Notes: generated by a model from the sequence alone, not told the origin. A DNA stretch of 11,932 bases from JAYTQG01 sp043746815 (GCA_043746815.1 JAYTQG010000046.1:1-11932), one strand, 5' to 3'. Shown: positions 1-8,135, counted from the stretch's first letter. Translations and numbers: made by a program.

Positions 1-102
1 GCGGCCGGTCCCGGGTTCAGCGATTTGAACGAAACGACCCTCGAGGAGGCCCTACGGGCACTCACCGATGGCGCTGTGCAAGCCCGGATGTGGCTTGCGT
101 AG
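1..102 (+). CDS. C-terminal end of an unidentified protein (5' end outside window)
   Basis: The frame that starts at base 1 is open for 33 codons and ends at TAG 100-102. The residues include a plausible amphipathic helical tail (LNETTLEEALRALTDG, then VQARMWLA). Most third codon positions are G or C, as in the neighbouring genes, which supports real coding. The gene runs towards the DCC-family gene, whose stop codon lies 29 bp away on the other strand, so the two genes converge. No domain can be recognised from so short a tail and I assign no function. The alternative is a chance open frame in GC-rich DNA. Confidence 0.5.
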   Translation, partial: AAGPGFSDLNETTLEEALRALTDGAVQARMWLA

Positions 103-131
103 GAGCAGTTCGACCGGGACTAGGATCGCAG

Positions 132-464
132 TCAGCCGCGGATTCGGTTGCGATTTCGTGCGACGAATTGGTAGACGGCTTCCGTCAGTCGCGGAGCACG
201 CGAGCCAAGCCAGGCGATCCAGCGTCCGCCAGGAAAGCCCCGGCCGATCTCGAGAGCCGCAGTCACCCCGGATACCCGGGAACCATTGGCACGAACGAGG
301 TGTACGCCAGCCATCCGGTCCGTTTCATTCAGCTTCCCGAGGAGCGTTTGTCCAACTGGTGATGCAATGTGCGCGACGGAACATCGGCCGCTGGCGTACC
401 GCTCAACGCCACGCCCGAACGCCTGACACATCCTGCACTCACCGTCGATCAGGACTGTTTCCAC
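132..464 (-). CDS. Small DCC-family (DUF393) thiol-disulfide oxidoreductase-like protein
   Basis: This 110-residue protein starts at GTG 464. The N-terminus reads LIDGECRMC, the family signature of a hydrophobic strand, an acidic-glycine turn and a Cys-x-x-Cys pair (C10, C13). The C-terminus VYQFVARNRNRIR matches the typical family ending, and the length is normal for the single-domain form. The family is annotated as thiol-disulfide oxidoreductase-like because of its thioredoxin-type CxxC, but the true substrate is generally unknown. No signal peptide or membrane segment is visible, so it is probably cytoplasmic. The GTG lies 2 bp after the stop of the GGDEF-EAL gene without a convincing ribosome binding site, so translational coupling in one operon is likely. 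The family call is good; the biochemical role is inference. Confidence 0.85.
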   Translation of the reverse strand: METVLIDGECRMCQAFGRGVERYASGRCSVAHIASPVGQTLLGKLNETDRMAGVHLVRANGSRVSGVTAALEIGRGFPGGRWIAWLGSRAPRLTEAVYQFVARNRNRIRG

Positions 465-466
465 GC

Positions 467-1945
467 CTACGAGGATAGCTCCGATTCCTCTGCGAGCCGA
501 ACGAAGTCGTACTCGGAAAGGGGCGGGCTCCCCAAGAATCCTTGGTACTCCTCGCAGCCCGCGGCGCGAAGGACCTCCAGTTGCTCCGCCCGTTCGACTC
601 CCTCGGCGACGACGTCGAGCCCGAGGGTCCGGGCCAGGCCCACAATTGCCCGTGCCACGGCGCCCGACCCGGGCTCCGAGGAGATTTCACTCACGAAGAT
701 TCGGTCGATTTTGAGCGTCGACACCGGCAGGCGCTGGAGGTAGGCAAGGCTGGAGTACCCGGTGCCGAAGTCGTCGAGGGAAAGCCGAACGCCTCGCTCC
801 GCAAGGGTCTCCAGCAAGATGACTGGACCGGCATCCGCCTCCATCAACGCGCTCTCCGTTAGCTCCAACTCGAGGAGGGAGGCATGAATACCGGTCATTT
901 CCAGGACCCGTTCGATATCCCCGAGCAACCGAAGGTTCAGCTGTTTCGCCGAGAGGTTTACCGAAACTCGCAGGTCTCGCATGCCGCAAGAAACCCAGCG
1001 GGCCGCGGCCGCGCAGGCCTCTTCGAGGGCCCAGCGACCAAGCTCGGCGATCAGATGCTCTTCTTCCGCAACCGGAACGAAGACCGAAGGAGGAATGCTT
1101 CCGCGTGTCGGGTGGTTCCAACGAAGGAGCGCCTCAGCGCCGAGCACGCGTCCGTCTACGACGGAACGGCGCGGCTGGTAGGCCAGAGAAATTTGCCCCC
1201 GTTCGATTGCCAATCGCAGGTCGTTGACGAGCGCGAAGCGGTCCTGTCGGTCCACTCCAGTCCCATCCACGGCGATGAGCTGAATTGTGGCGTCCTCTCC
1301 CTGCTTCGCTCGATGCATCGCTTGCTCAGCGCGTTGCAACAGCGTCAGCGCTGTGTCGGTCTCGGTCACAAGCGCGACACCGAGGGCCGCGTTGAGGGTT
1401 AATCGCTGGTTCGCGATATTGAGGGGTGCCGTCACCGTATCGCGCCCTCGTCGTGCGGCCGCGAGGGCCTGATCGTGGTCGTGGACGTCCGCAAGAAGAA
1501 GGGCGAATTGGTCGCCACTCACTCGAAAGACCTCGGGACCCGCGAGATCGCGCAGTCGGCCTGCGACGGCGACCAATACCTCGTCTCCGGCGAGTGGACC
1601 AAGACCACTATTGATCTGTGCGAAGCGGGCGATGTCGATCATCACAAGCGCGCCTGTCGGGTTCGCCAGCGAGCCCTCTTCCACGGTCGCGCGTAGCCGG
1701 TGAAGCAACGCGTTGCGGTTGCGAAGTCCGGTCAGGGGATCACGTTCGATACCGACCCGTTTCGTTCGCTCTCGTTCGGAGATGAGGTCGCCACGAAGCC
1801 GCTCAAGCTCAGCAGCCATCGAGCTGACTTGGCGGCGAAGCACCGTGGACTCGACCTCAGCGTTGCGTTCGACCGCAGCGATGCGTTCAGTTGTTCGGAT
1901 GGTTCCGGTCGCTACCGCGACAGGAATGGATTCATCGACGCTCAC
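467..1945 (-). CDS. GGDEF-EAL protein: degenerate cyclase domain, probably active c-di-GMP phosphodiesterase
   Basis: The protein has 492 residues and starts at GTG. Residues 15-65 are charged and heptad-like, consistent with a coiled-coil dimerisation segment; no membrane helix or PAS/GAF sensor is visible. The GGDEF domain (about 66-225) begins with the usual DPLTGLRNR, but its active-site motif is SGDQF (143-147) instead of GG[DE]EF, and the RxxD inhibitory site is absent, so diguanylate cyclase activity is unlikely. The EAL domain (about 236-490) keeps the residues known to bind metal and substrate: E271 (EALLRW), N330, E364 (ELTES), D391-D392 (DDFGTGYSS), K412 (LKID), E448 (AEGVE) and Q468 (QGF). 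I infer that it hydrolyses c-di-GMP to pGpG, perhaps with the GGDEF half binding GTP as an allosteric domain. A degenerate receiver gene lies 94 bp upstream and the DCC gene follows directly. Confidence 0.96.
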   Translation of the reverse strand: MSVDESIPVAVATGTIRTTERIAAVERNAEVESTVLRRQVSSMAAELERLRGDLISERERTKRVGIERDPLTGLRNRNALLHRLRATVEEGSLANPTGALVMIDIARFAQINSGLGPLAGDEVLVAVAGRLRDLAGPEVFRVSGDQFALLLADVHDHDQALAAARRGRDTVTAPLNIANQRLTLNAALGVALVTETDTALTLLQRAEQAMHRAKQGEDATIQLIAVDGTGVDRQDRFALVNDLRLAIERGQISLAYQPRRSVVDGRVLGAEALLRWNHPTRGSIPPSVFVPVAEEEHLIAELGRWALEEACAAAARWVSCGMRDLRVSVNLSAKQLNLRLLGDIERVLEMTGIHASLLELELTESALMEADAGPVILLETLAERGVRLSLDDFGTGYSSLAYLQRLPVSTLKIDRIFVSEISSEPGSGAVARAIVGLARTLGLDVVAEGVERAEQLEVLRAAGCEEYQGFLGSPPLSEYDFVRLAEESELSS

Positions 1946-1967
1946 GGGCCTCTGTCGATCGAAGGGG

Positions 1968-1990
1968 CCACAGGTGTAGGGGTCCTGTGG
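1968..1990. repeat. 7-bp perfect inverted repeat upstream of the GGDEF-EAL gene
   Basis: CCACAGG (1968-1974) and CCTGTGG (1984-1990) are exact reverse complements separated by 9 bases. The element sits in the 94-bp gap between the receiver-like gene and the GGDEF-EAL gene, 22 bases before the GTG start on the minus strand. It could be a protein-binding dyad, an mRNA hairpin affecting translation, or a processing site between the two cistrons. No T-tract follows on either strand, so it does not look like a standard intrinsic terminator. Confidence 0.4.
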
Positions 1991-2039
1991 TGGTCACTCG
2001 AACGATCTAGACCATCGAACTGGCGCGAGGGTTACAACC

Positions 2040-2411
2040 TCACGGGGCGATGAGGGTGGCGACGAGCTGATCCAACCGGGTTGCGACCTCGCCGCGCGTC
2101 ACGACACGGCTACACCCTGCCGCGATCGCCGCTCGCCGCACATCGCGGTTGGTATGTCCGCAGAGCCCCAAAATTGGGAGTCCCGACGTCCCAGGGTTGC
2201 CACGCAGCTCACCGATCAGTGCCGGAGCATCGAAGCTCGTCGCTTCAAGGTCCATCACGATAGCCGCCACCTCGCGCTCCGCGAGCCGCTCGCGCATCCT
2301 TGTCGGTCCGGCAGCCCCGATCGGTTCGTAGCCGCCAGCCTTGAGTCCCTCCTCAACAAGCTGGCGGAGTAAGAGATCCTGTACAAGCATTAAGACCGAT
2401 TGACCGTCCAC
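2040..2411 (-). CDS. Stand-alone degenerate receiver (pseudo-response-regulator) protein
   Basis: With the GTG at 2411 as start the product is 123 residues, the size of one receiver domain. The layout follows the CheY fold: strand 1 (SVLMLV, with D12 after it), a helix, AAIVMDLE with the phospho-acceptor Asp at position 54, ILGLCGH, and VVTRGEV near the end. The conserved Thr/Ser after strand 4 is Cys (C84) and the conserved Lys after strand 5 is Arg (R106). Only one acidic residue of the usual N-terminal pair is present. Phosphotransfer signalling may therefore be altered or lost. An upstream GTG at 2453 would extend 20 bp into the divergent peptidase gene and add residues unlike a receiver, so I prefer 2411. 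There is no output domain. It probably acts with the GGDEF-EAL protein encoded next; that is inferred from position only. Confidence 0.75.
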   Translation of the reverse strand: MDGQSVLMLVQDLLLRQLVEEGLKAGGYEPIGAAGPTRMRERLAEREVAAIVMDLEATSFDAPALIGELRGNPGTSGLPILGLCGHTNRDVRRAAIAAGCSRVVTRGEVATRLDQLVATLIAP

Positions 2412-2433
2412 CCCACTATCGTAGCGAGGCCCC
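2412..2433. promoter_or_regulatory. Candidate bidirectional promoter with shared symmetric -10
   Basis: Only 22 bp separate the two divergent start codons. On the minus strand TACGAT (2423-2418) is followed by 6 bases and then the GTG at 2411, which is the spacing expected for a leaderless mRNA beginning at the start codon. On the plus strand TATCGT (2417-2422) overlaps the same base pairs, giving the near-palindrome CTATCGTAG, and lies 11 bases before the GTG at 2434. No good -35 box is visible on either side. Promoter activity is inferred from pattern and spacing alone. Confidence 0.38.
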
Positions 2434-4278
2434 GTGGCGCCCCTCATCCCCATCGCTCACTTCTTCGATAATCCCGAGCGAGCACTCGCCCGTGTGTCTC
2501 CCGATCGTCGCTTCTTGGCGTGGCTCGCACCGCGTGAGGGACGGATGAACGTCTGGATACGCCCGATGGACAATCCATCGGCAGAACCGATTCCGGTGAC
2601 CGATGACCGCGACCGTGGCGTGCTGAGCTACTTCTTCACACGCGATGGGCGCTTCATCGTCTATCCAAAAGACGGCGGCGGCGATGAGATCTATCACCTG
2701 CTTGCGGTCGATCCCTCAGCCCCCGATAGGCCGGCGCGCGACCTCACGCCATTTGACGGGGTAAAGGCTGGCGTCCTCGCACTTCCGCGCGCGACGCCTG
2801 GGCAGATCCTCATTTCACTCAACCAGCGCAATCCCGAGCTGTTCGATGCCCACCGTCTTGATGTCGCGACCGGGGAGGTTGCACTCATCGCCGAAAACCC
2901 CGGCAACATCGCGGGATGGCTTGCCGATCGCGATGGGAAACTCCGCGCGGCGGTGACTCAGACGCCAACAGGGGACAGTGAACTCCTCGTCCGCGACGAC
3001 GAAGCGAGCGACTTTCGAGTGCTCGCCGAGTTTGCGAACGAGGATGGAGGGGACCCCCACGCGTTCACGCCGGATGGGCGCGAGATCTATCTCTCAAGCG
3101 CCCGGGGTAGCGATCTGCAACGCCTGGTCGCGATCCACACGACCACCGGTGAGGAACGGCTGATCGACGCCGACGAGGAAGTTGATCTCGGCGGCCCAAT
3201 CCTGAGCGACGCGACCGGCGAGCTGCTAGGCGCCGCTTACTTGCGCGACCGACTTGTGGTCAACACCATGGACGACCGTTTTGCGCGCGACTTTGCTGGG
3301 CTTCGGAGCCTTCACCCAGGTGACCCGTCAATAACGTCTTCGGACCGCGAGGAGACGACGTGGGTCGCGGCCTTTGATGACGACCGGGATCCCGGCGCCA
3401 CCTTCATCTTCGACCGCACTGCCGGAACGGGGAGCCTGCTTTTCCGGAGCCGCCCTTGGCTGGATCCCAAGACCCTTGCCCCGATGACGCCTGTGAAGAT
3501 CACGTCACGCGATGGAATGACCCTGTGGAGCTACCTGACGTTGCCGCTCGATGTTGAGCCGCGCGAGCTGCCGATGATCCTGGTCGTTCACGGGGGTCCG
3601 TGGTCGCGCGACGCGTGGGGATACGACAGCGAAGCACAGTTCTTGGCCAACCGCGGATATGCCGTTTTGCAGGTGAACTATCGCGGCTCGACCGGTTTCG
3701 GCAAGGCCTTCATGCACGCCGCCGAGCGAGAGTTCGCGGGAAAGATGCACGACGATTTGATTGATGCGGTCGACTGGGCAATCGGCGAAGGGATCGCTGA
3801 TCCCAAACGAGTCGGAATCTACGGCGGTTCCTATGGCGGGTACGCGACGCTCGTTGGGGTGACCTTCACGCCGGACGTCTTTGCCGCCGCCGTGAGCTAT
3901 GTCGGCCCATCCAACCTCGTCACCCTCGTCCGGTCGTTTCCGCCGTATTGGCGGCCGATTCTCGAGGGAAGCTGGTTCCGTTTTGTGGGTGACCCTGACG
4001 ACCCGTCGGAACTCGAGGACCTCGTGCAACGCTCACCACTCACTCATGTCGACAAGATCACGACGCCACTGATGGTCGTCCAGGGTGCAAACGACCCGCG
4101 CGTCACCCAACAGGAGTCCGACCAAATCGTTGCGGCCCTCCGCGAACGCGGGGTACCGGTTGAGTACATCCTGAAAGAGGGTGAAGGTCACGGTTTCGCG
4201 AAACCCGAGAACCGGATGGAGCTGTATGGGGCGATGGAGCGCTTCTTCGCCGAGCACCTCGGCGGTCGGAACGGTTAG
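2434..4278 (+). CDS. S9-family serine peptidase (acylaminoacyl-peptidase / dipeptidyl aminopeptidase type)
   Basis: The 614-residue protein starts at GTG, with GAGG 4 bases upstream as a weak ribosome binding site. Its opening residues (IPIAHFFDNPERALARVSP, then FLAWLAPREGRMNV) match the usual start of this family. Residues 1-345 form a repetitive beta-propeller-like region with many short blade strands. Residues 360-614 are the alpha/beta hydrolase domain: HGGP (386-389) for the oxyanion region, nucleophile Ser466 in GGSYGG, Asp554 in GANDPRV and His586 in GEGHGF. All triad residues are intact. Family members remove N-terminal dipeptides or acylated residues from short peptides, with access restricted by the propeller. 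There is no signal peptide, so it is probably cytoplasmic. Its stop overlaps that of sbcC by 3 bases on opposite strands, and no functional link to the repair genes is evident. Confidence 0.95.
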   Translation: MAPLIPIAHFFDNPERALARVSPDRRFLAWLAPREGRMNVWIRPMDNPSAEPIPVTDDRDRGVLSYFFTRDGRFIVYPKDGGGDEIYHLLAVDPSAPDRPARDLTPFDGVKAGVLALPRATPGQILISLNQRNPELFDAHRLDVATGEVALIAENPGNIAGWLADRDGKLRAAVTQTPTGDSELLVRDDEASDFRVLAEFANEDGGDPHAFTPDGREIYLSSARGSDLQRLVAIHTTTGEERLIDADEEVDLGGPILSDATGELLGAAYLRDRLVVNTMDDRFARDFAGLRSLHPGDPSITSSDREETTWVAAFDDDRDPGATFIFDRTAGTGSLLFRSRPWLDPKTLAPMTPVKITSRDGMTLWSYLTLPLDVEPRELPMILVVHGGPWSRDAWGYDSEAQFLANRGYAVLQVNYRGSTGFGKAFMHAAEREFAGKMHDDLIDAVDWAIGEGIADPKRVGIYGGSYGGYATLVGVTFTPDVFAAAVSYVGPSNLVTLVRSFPPYWRPILEGSWFRFVGDPDDPSELEDLVQRSPLTHVDKITTPLMVVQGANDPRVTQQESDQIVAALRERGVPVEYILKEGEGHGFAKPENRMELYGAMERFFAEHLGGRNG

Positions 4279-6983
4279 GTGTCCACAATCCGGCTGACGC
4301 CAGCCGGATCTTTAGAAACCCGGATGGCCGCCCCAAGGCGCTCGGCCATTCCGGGCAGGTGCGTGATCACTCCGATCAGGCGTCCTTGACCGGAGAGGCG
4401 TTCGATCCCAGCGACTGCGAGCTCCAGCGACTCGGCATCGAGGGTCGAGAAGCCCTCGTCCAGAAACAGGCAGTCGAGACGGCCACCGGCACCGGCGGCA
4501 ATGTCTCCTAGGGCGAGGGCAAGGGAAAGACTTGCAAGAAACCGTTCTCCTCCGGAGAGCGTGCCGACCGCGCGTGTTGCGTCCCGCCGAACGTCCAGGA
4601 TCGCGAGCGGATCCGGCTCAGTTGCAGCGAATCGGTAGGAGCCTGCGCTCAAATCTTGGAGGCGCAGTGAAGCCGCAGCGGCAAGTTGTTCACGCGCCGC
4701 ACTGAGGAGAAAGCGCGGAAACTGGTTTGCCTTGAGGTCATCGGCGACGGCCTGGAGATGTCCTTGCTCAACTGTTGCGGCTCGAGCCTGCGCGGCGAGG
4801 CGGCGCGAATCTGCGGCCTGGGCGAAGAGACCGGTGAGTGTCTGACGGGCATCGTCAACCCTGGTTTCGGCCTCGCTCTGCATGGACGAAACTGTGCTCG
4901 GGTCGTCGACTCCGTGGTTGCGAAGTTCCAAGGCAAGTGACGCGACCTGGACAGCGGTCGTGTCGCCCATGCCAGCCAAATGCGATTGCTTCCGTTCGAT
5001 GAGTCCAACGAGACGTTCAGCGGCGAGAAGTGTCTCGGCGGCCCTGATTGTGGAGTCAACGCTTGGCTCAGCGATTTGCGCGCTCGCAATTGCGACGGCC
5101 TGTCGGACCGCACTGATGTGCGCCCGCTCCATTTCGTCGACACGCCCGCGAACATCCTCCAGATTCGAGCGGCTGGCCCGCTCCTGAACGACCAACTCCT
5201 GTTCCCGCTGTTCGAGCACCTGCAAGATCGTCAGGGCAGCAGAAACTTCTTCGACGGTCTGTCGACGCGTCGTCGCCCCCTCGAGCTGTGCGATCCGCGC
5301 GCGACCCACGACGATCTGCCGCTCAATTTCGTCTGCGGTGCCTCGAGATTCCGCAATCGCCGTTCGGTCTGCCGCGATGACCGCACTCGGCGTTTCGGCA
5401 GCGGATGCGATTTCCGCGGCTGCCTGGCGTCGTTCGGAAACGGTTGCCGCCGTTGCATCCTCCAACGGGCAGGGCAACACTCCGCGCGCGGCGATGAGAG
5501 CGGCCTCGACCTCTGCACCCAGCGTGGATGCCCGTTCGCATGCCGCGCTCGCCCTGGCAAAGAGGCCGTGTGCCAAACGGACACGCTCCCGCGCCGGTCC
5601 CGCGTCCCCGGATGTTGCGGGGGCAGCTGCAGGCAACGCAGCGACGACACTGCCGCATACCGGGCAACTGTCGCCCGCCGCGAGCCCCGAGCGAAGATGC
5701 GCGACGTGGTCGGCCAACTGACTGGCGCGGATAGCGGCCTCCGCGGCGGTGAGTTCCGCCTCAGCCTCATCCCGTCCGTTCGTGGCACTGATCAGCGTCT
5801 GTTGTGAGGCTTCGATCTGCGCTTGGGCGTTCCGGACACTCAGCTCGACGCCAAGGTACTGCTCGACCGCGCCTGCGACGCTCAGGAGGCTGGCCGCCGC
5901 TTGAAGCTCTCCGTTGACGAAGGCCTCGCGCTGATCGAGGCTTTCCTCGGACCCGATCAGCGTCTCGCGCATCCCAGCCAATTCGGTCTCCCGGGCGGGC
6001 AACGACGCAATGAGGGACGCGAGCTGTTCGGCGTCTGCCCGCGCGGCAACAAGCTCCGCAATTGATCCGCCGTGGTGTTGCTCCGCCTCAGCGCGGGTCC
6101 GTCGCATTGCGTCGAGTTCCGTCTGATGCGTGCGTGCCGCCGCCTCGGCTGCGGAATGTTCTGTCGAAAGCGCCTCGATCAGCCGATTCAGTTCTTCGCG
6201 TCGGGATCGGTCGGGAAGGTCAGCGCGCGCTCCGGCCAGGCGCGAATACTCGGCCCGCATCGACTCAAGCTCGAACTGGCCGACCTGCCACGCGGCGGCC
6301 AGGGGACCAAGGCGTCGGACACTCGCGAACGCTGCTGCCTGTGACCGAAGACGTCGTGCAGCGCCAGCGATCGTGGCCCAGTCTGCGGCCCACCGCTGTC
6401 CCTCGGCAGCAAGGGCGCTCGCCCGTCCGCCCGCCACCCCGGCGAGGGCAGTGGCCGTCACTCGTACGGGCTCAAGCGATGGCATCGCGAAGATCTCACG
6501 CAAGATCTCGTCGCGTTCGCCGGGCTTTGAGGCAAAGAATCGAGCGAACTGGCCCTGCGCAAGCAGTACGGTGCTCGTGAATGTCTCGTATCCGAGGCCC
6601 AAAATTCGCACGAGCCGCTGATTCACCTCAGCCTCACCGTCCGCAACTTCGAGGGTCTCGCCGCCATCCGAGGCCAGTCGTTCCAGGAGATGCCGTGGCT
6701 GCGGGGCCTTCTTGCCAAAACGCCGGGTGGCCCGCCAAACCTGAGCGTCCATTTGGAAGGTGAGACGAACCTCGCCGTTGTGCTTGCCCAAGCCGACCAG
6801 ATCACCCGTAGACGTTCCGACCTCGGGAGTTCTCCCATAGAGGGCAAAGGCCATCGCGTCGAGCAGCGAACTCTTGCCAGCCCCGGTGTCACCGGTAATG
6901 ACCACCAACTCGTGGGGACGCCAGTCAACCCGGGCGTGGTCGTACGAGCGAAACGACGAGAGTTCGAGTTCGAGCGGGCGCAA
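4275..6983 (-). CDS. sbcC: SbcC, Rad50-type SMC-like ATPase of the SbcCD nuclease complex
   Basis: The 902-residue protein begins at TTG 6983, directly after the TAA of sbcD; the first residues RPLELELSSFRSY are the normal SbcC N-terminus, so this unusual start is well supported. Visible elements are Walker A GDTGAGKS (31-38), Q-loop Q143 in LAQGQF, a long Ala/Glu/Arg-rich coiled coil (about 180-440 and 460-740), zinc hook CPVC at 440-443, ABC signature LSGGE (809-813), Walker B LFLDEG with D842-E843, and the H-loop His875. It is somewhat shorter than E. coli SbcC, mainly through shorter coils. It pairs with SbcD to bind DNA ends and, using ATP, opens hairpins and cuts blocked double-strand ends. 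Here it is the last gene of a nurA-herA-sbcD-sbcC unit, which supports a role in end resection. Confidence 0.96.
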   Translation of the reverse strand: MRPLELELSSFRSYDHARVDWRPHELVVITGDTGAGKSSLLDAMAFALYGRTPEVGTSTGDLVGLGKHNGEVRLTFQMDAQVWRATRRFGKKAPQPRHLLERLASDGGETLEVADGEAEVNQRLVRILGLGYETFTSTVLLAQGQFARFFASKPGERDEILREIFAMPSLEPVRVTATALAGVAGGRASALAAEGQRWAADWATIAGAARRLRSQAAAFASVRRLGPLAAAWQVGQFELESMRAEYSRLAGARADLPDRSRREELNRLIEALSTEHSAAEAAARTHQTELDAMRRTRAEAEQHHGGSIAELVAARADAEQLASLIASLPARETELAGMRETLIGSEESLDQREAFVNGELQAAASLLSVAGAVEQYLGVELSVRNAQAQIEASQQTLISATNGRDEAEAELTAAEAAIRASQLADHVAHLRSGLAAGDSCPVCGSVVAALPAAAPATSGDAGPARERVRLAHGLFARASAACERASTLGAEVEAALIAARGVLPCPLEDATAATVSERRQAAAEIASAAETPSAVIAADRTAIAESRGTADEIERQIVVGRARIAQLEGATTRRQTVEEVSAALTILQVLEQREQELVVQERASRSNLEDVRGRVDEMERAHISAVRQAVAIASAQIAEPSVDSTIRAAETLLAAERLVGLIERKQSHLAGMGDTTAVQVASLALELRNHGVDDPSTVSSMQSEAETRVDDARQTLTGLFAQAADSRRLAAQARAATVEQGHLQAVADDLKANQFPRFLLSAAREQLAAAASLRLQDLSAGSYRFAATEPDPLAILDVRRDATRAVGTLSGGERFLASLSLALALGDIAAGAGGRLDCLFLDEGFSTLDAESLELAVAGIERLSGQGRLIGVITHLPGMAERLGAAIRVSKDPAGVSRIVDT

Positions 6984-8135
6984 TTACAGCTCGGGCGTTT
7001 GCGTCTCGTGAACGGATCTCGCGAAGGCGGCAATCTGGGATGGATCCAACGCGCGCTGGCGGTCTTCGTACCACCATGCGTACTGAGCCAGGACGTCGGG
7101 AGCCGCTGCCTCGGTGATGTCGTCGCTTGTAGCGCTCGACCGTGCGGCCTCTGCGTAGCGGGGCGTCACTTTGAGGGCCGTCGGTATGACCTCTCGGACA
7201 ACATGGACCAGATCAGGGATCGCGCGTTCCAGGTCAATCTCGCACCAGAAGTGGGCGTTTGGATGTTCCTTCGCCTGCATCGCCACATCGTCGACGGTTC
7301 CGCGGAGTTTCACCAGCCGACGTCCGGCAGCGATCGGGACTTCGCGGACCCGCACCTCGTGGCCGATCTCGACAATCGCGACTCGAGGGTCGACGCCTGC
7401 CTCGCCGAAGTCCAGCTGCATTGGGCTTCCGCAGTAGCGACCCTCGCCGTGAAGACCCGGCACCCGTTGGGCCAGGTGGATGTGGCCAAGGGCGACGTAG
7501 TCGAGGTCCTGCGGAAGGCGCTCCCGTTGCACGGCGTAGGTGTCACCCAAGGTGAGTTCGCGTTCTCCACCACCTGCCTTTGCGGTCGCCACCATGAGAT
7601 GCCCCATCAGGACCGCCGCGCCGCCCCGGTCGGTCCGAGCCTGGCGCAAACGTTCGGCGTAGTCGCTGATCAGGCTGGCGACCGACTCCGCATAGGCCCC
7701 GTGCGCCACGCGTGACGCTGCGCCGATCGCACTTTCGATGCTTCGTGGGTCGGGCCACGGGAGGCACGCGATGTGCAGCGGACCGTCAGCGGTTGGTAGC
7801 TCGATGAGGTCGTCAAATCGGCTGCGCATCCAAATATTGCGTGGCGCCAGAAAGCGAGAGAGCGGAACCCAGAACGATGGGTCGTCGTGGTTTCCCGTAA
7901 CGGCAACGACCGGGGCGACCTGACCGAGCGCTTCAAGGGCTTCGAGGAGCGCGCCAAGGACTTCGGGTTCCACGAGGCGCCGGTCCAGGAGATCACCCGC
8001 GACGAGAATCGCGTCGACGCGCTCGCGTTCCGCGATATCGCGAATTTCGCCAAGGACCTCGCGCGTTTCGTCGAGGCGGTCCAGCCCGAGGAGGCGTTTG
8101 CCGAGATGCCAATCGGCGGTGTGGAGAAGGCGCAT
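6984..8135 (-). CDS. sbcD: SbcD, Mre11-type metallophosphoesterase nuclease
   Basis: Starting at ATG 8135 the protein has 383 residues and opens with MRLLHTADWHLGK, the standard SbcD beginning. A longer frame to 8213 would run into herA and add an unrelated basic stretch, so I reject it. The five phosphoesterase motifs are complete: D8 and H10 (DWH), D48 (GDLLD), N82-H83-D84 (GNHD), H179 (GHL) and H218/H220 (GHIH). These residues bind two Mn ions in the family. The C-terminal third carries the capping domain that positions DNA. SbcD gives 3'-5' exonuclease and endonuclease activity in complex with SbcC. The gene starts 5 bases after the herA stop with no clear Shine-Dalgarno sequence, suggesting coupled translation, and abuts sbcC directly. 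Confidence 0.96.
   Translation of the reverse strand: MRLLHTADWHLGKRLLGLDRLDETREVLGEIRDIAERERVDAILVAGDLLDRRLVEPEVLGALLEALEALGQVAPVVAVTGNHDDPSFWVPLSRFLAPRNIWMRSRFDDLIELPTADGPLHIACLPWPDPRSIESAIGAASRVAHGAYAESVASLISDYAERLRQARTDRGGAAVLMGHLMVATAKAGGGERELTLGDTYAVQRERLPQDLDYVALGHIHLAQRVPGLHGEGRYCGSPMQLDFGEAGVDPRVAIVEIGHEVRVREVPIAAGRRLVKLRGTVDDVAMQAKEHPNAHFWCEIDLERAIPDLVHVVREVIPTALKVTPRYAEAARSSATSDDITEAAAPDVLAQYAWWYEDRQRALDPSQIAAFARSVHETQTPEL

Noticed and set aside
125..154. ATCGCA / TGCGAT inverted repeat at the 3' end of the DCC gene, considered as a terminator between the convergent genes.
   Set aside because: The 6-bp stem has an 18-base loop, no T-tract, and lies mostly within coding sequence, so it is likely chance.
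2412..2453. Longer start for the receiver-like protein at GTG 2453.
   Set aside because: It would overlap the start of the divergent peptidase, and the added 14 residues do not belong to a receiver fold; GTG 2411 places the phospho-acceptor at the usual position 54.
4980..5807. A 275-codon open frame on the plus strand opposite the sbcC coiled coil.
   Set aside because: It is antisense to a clearly recognised gene; its product is Arg/Cys-rich with no domain pattern, as expected for a shadow frame in GC-rich coding DNA.
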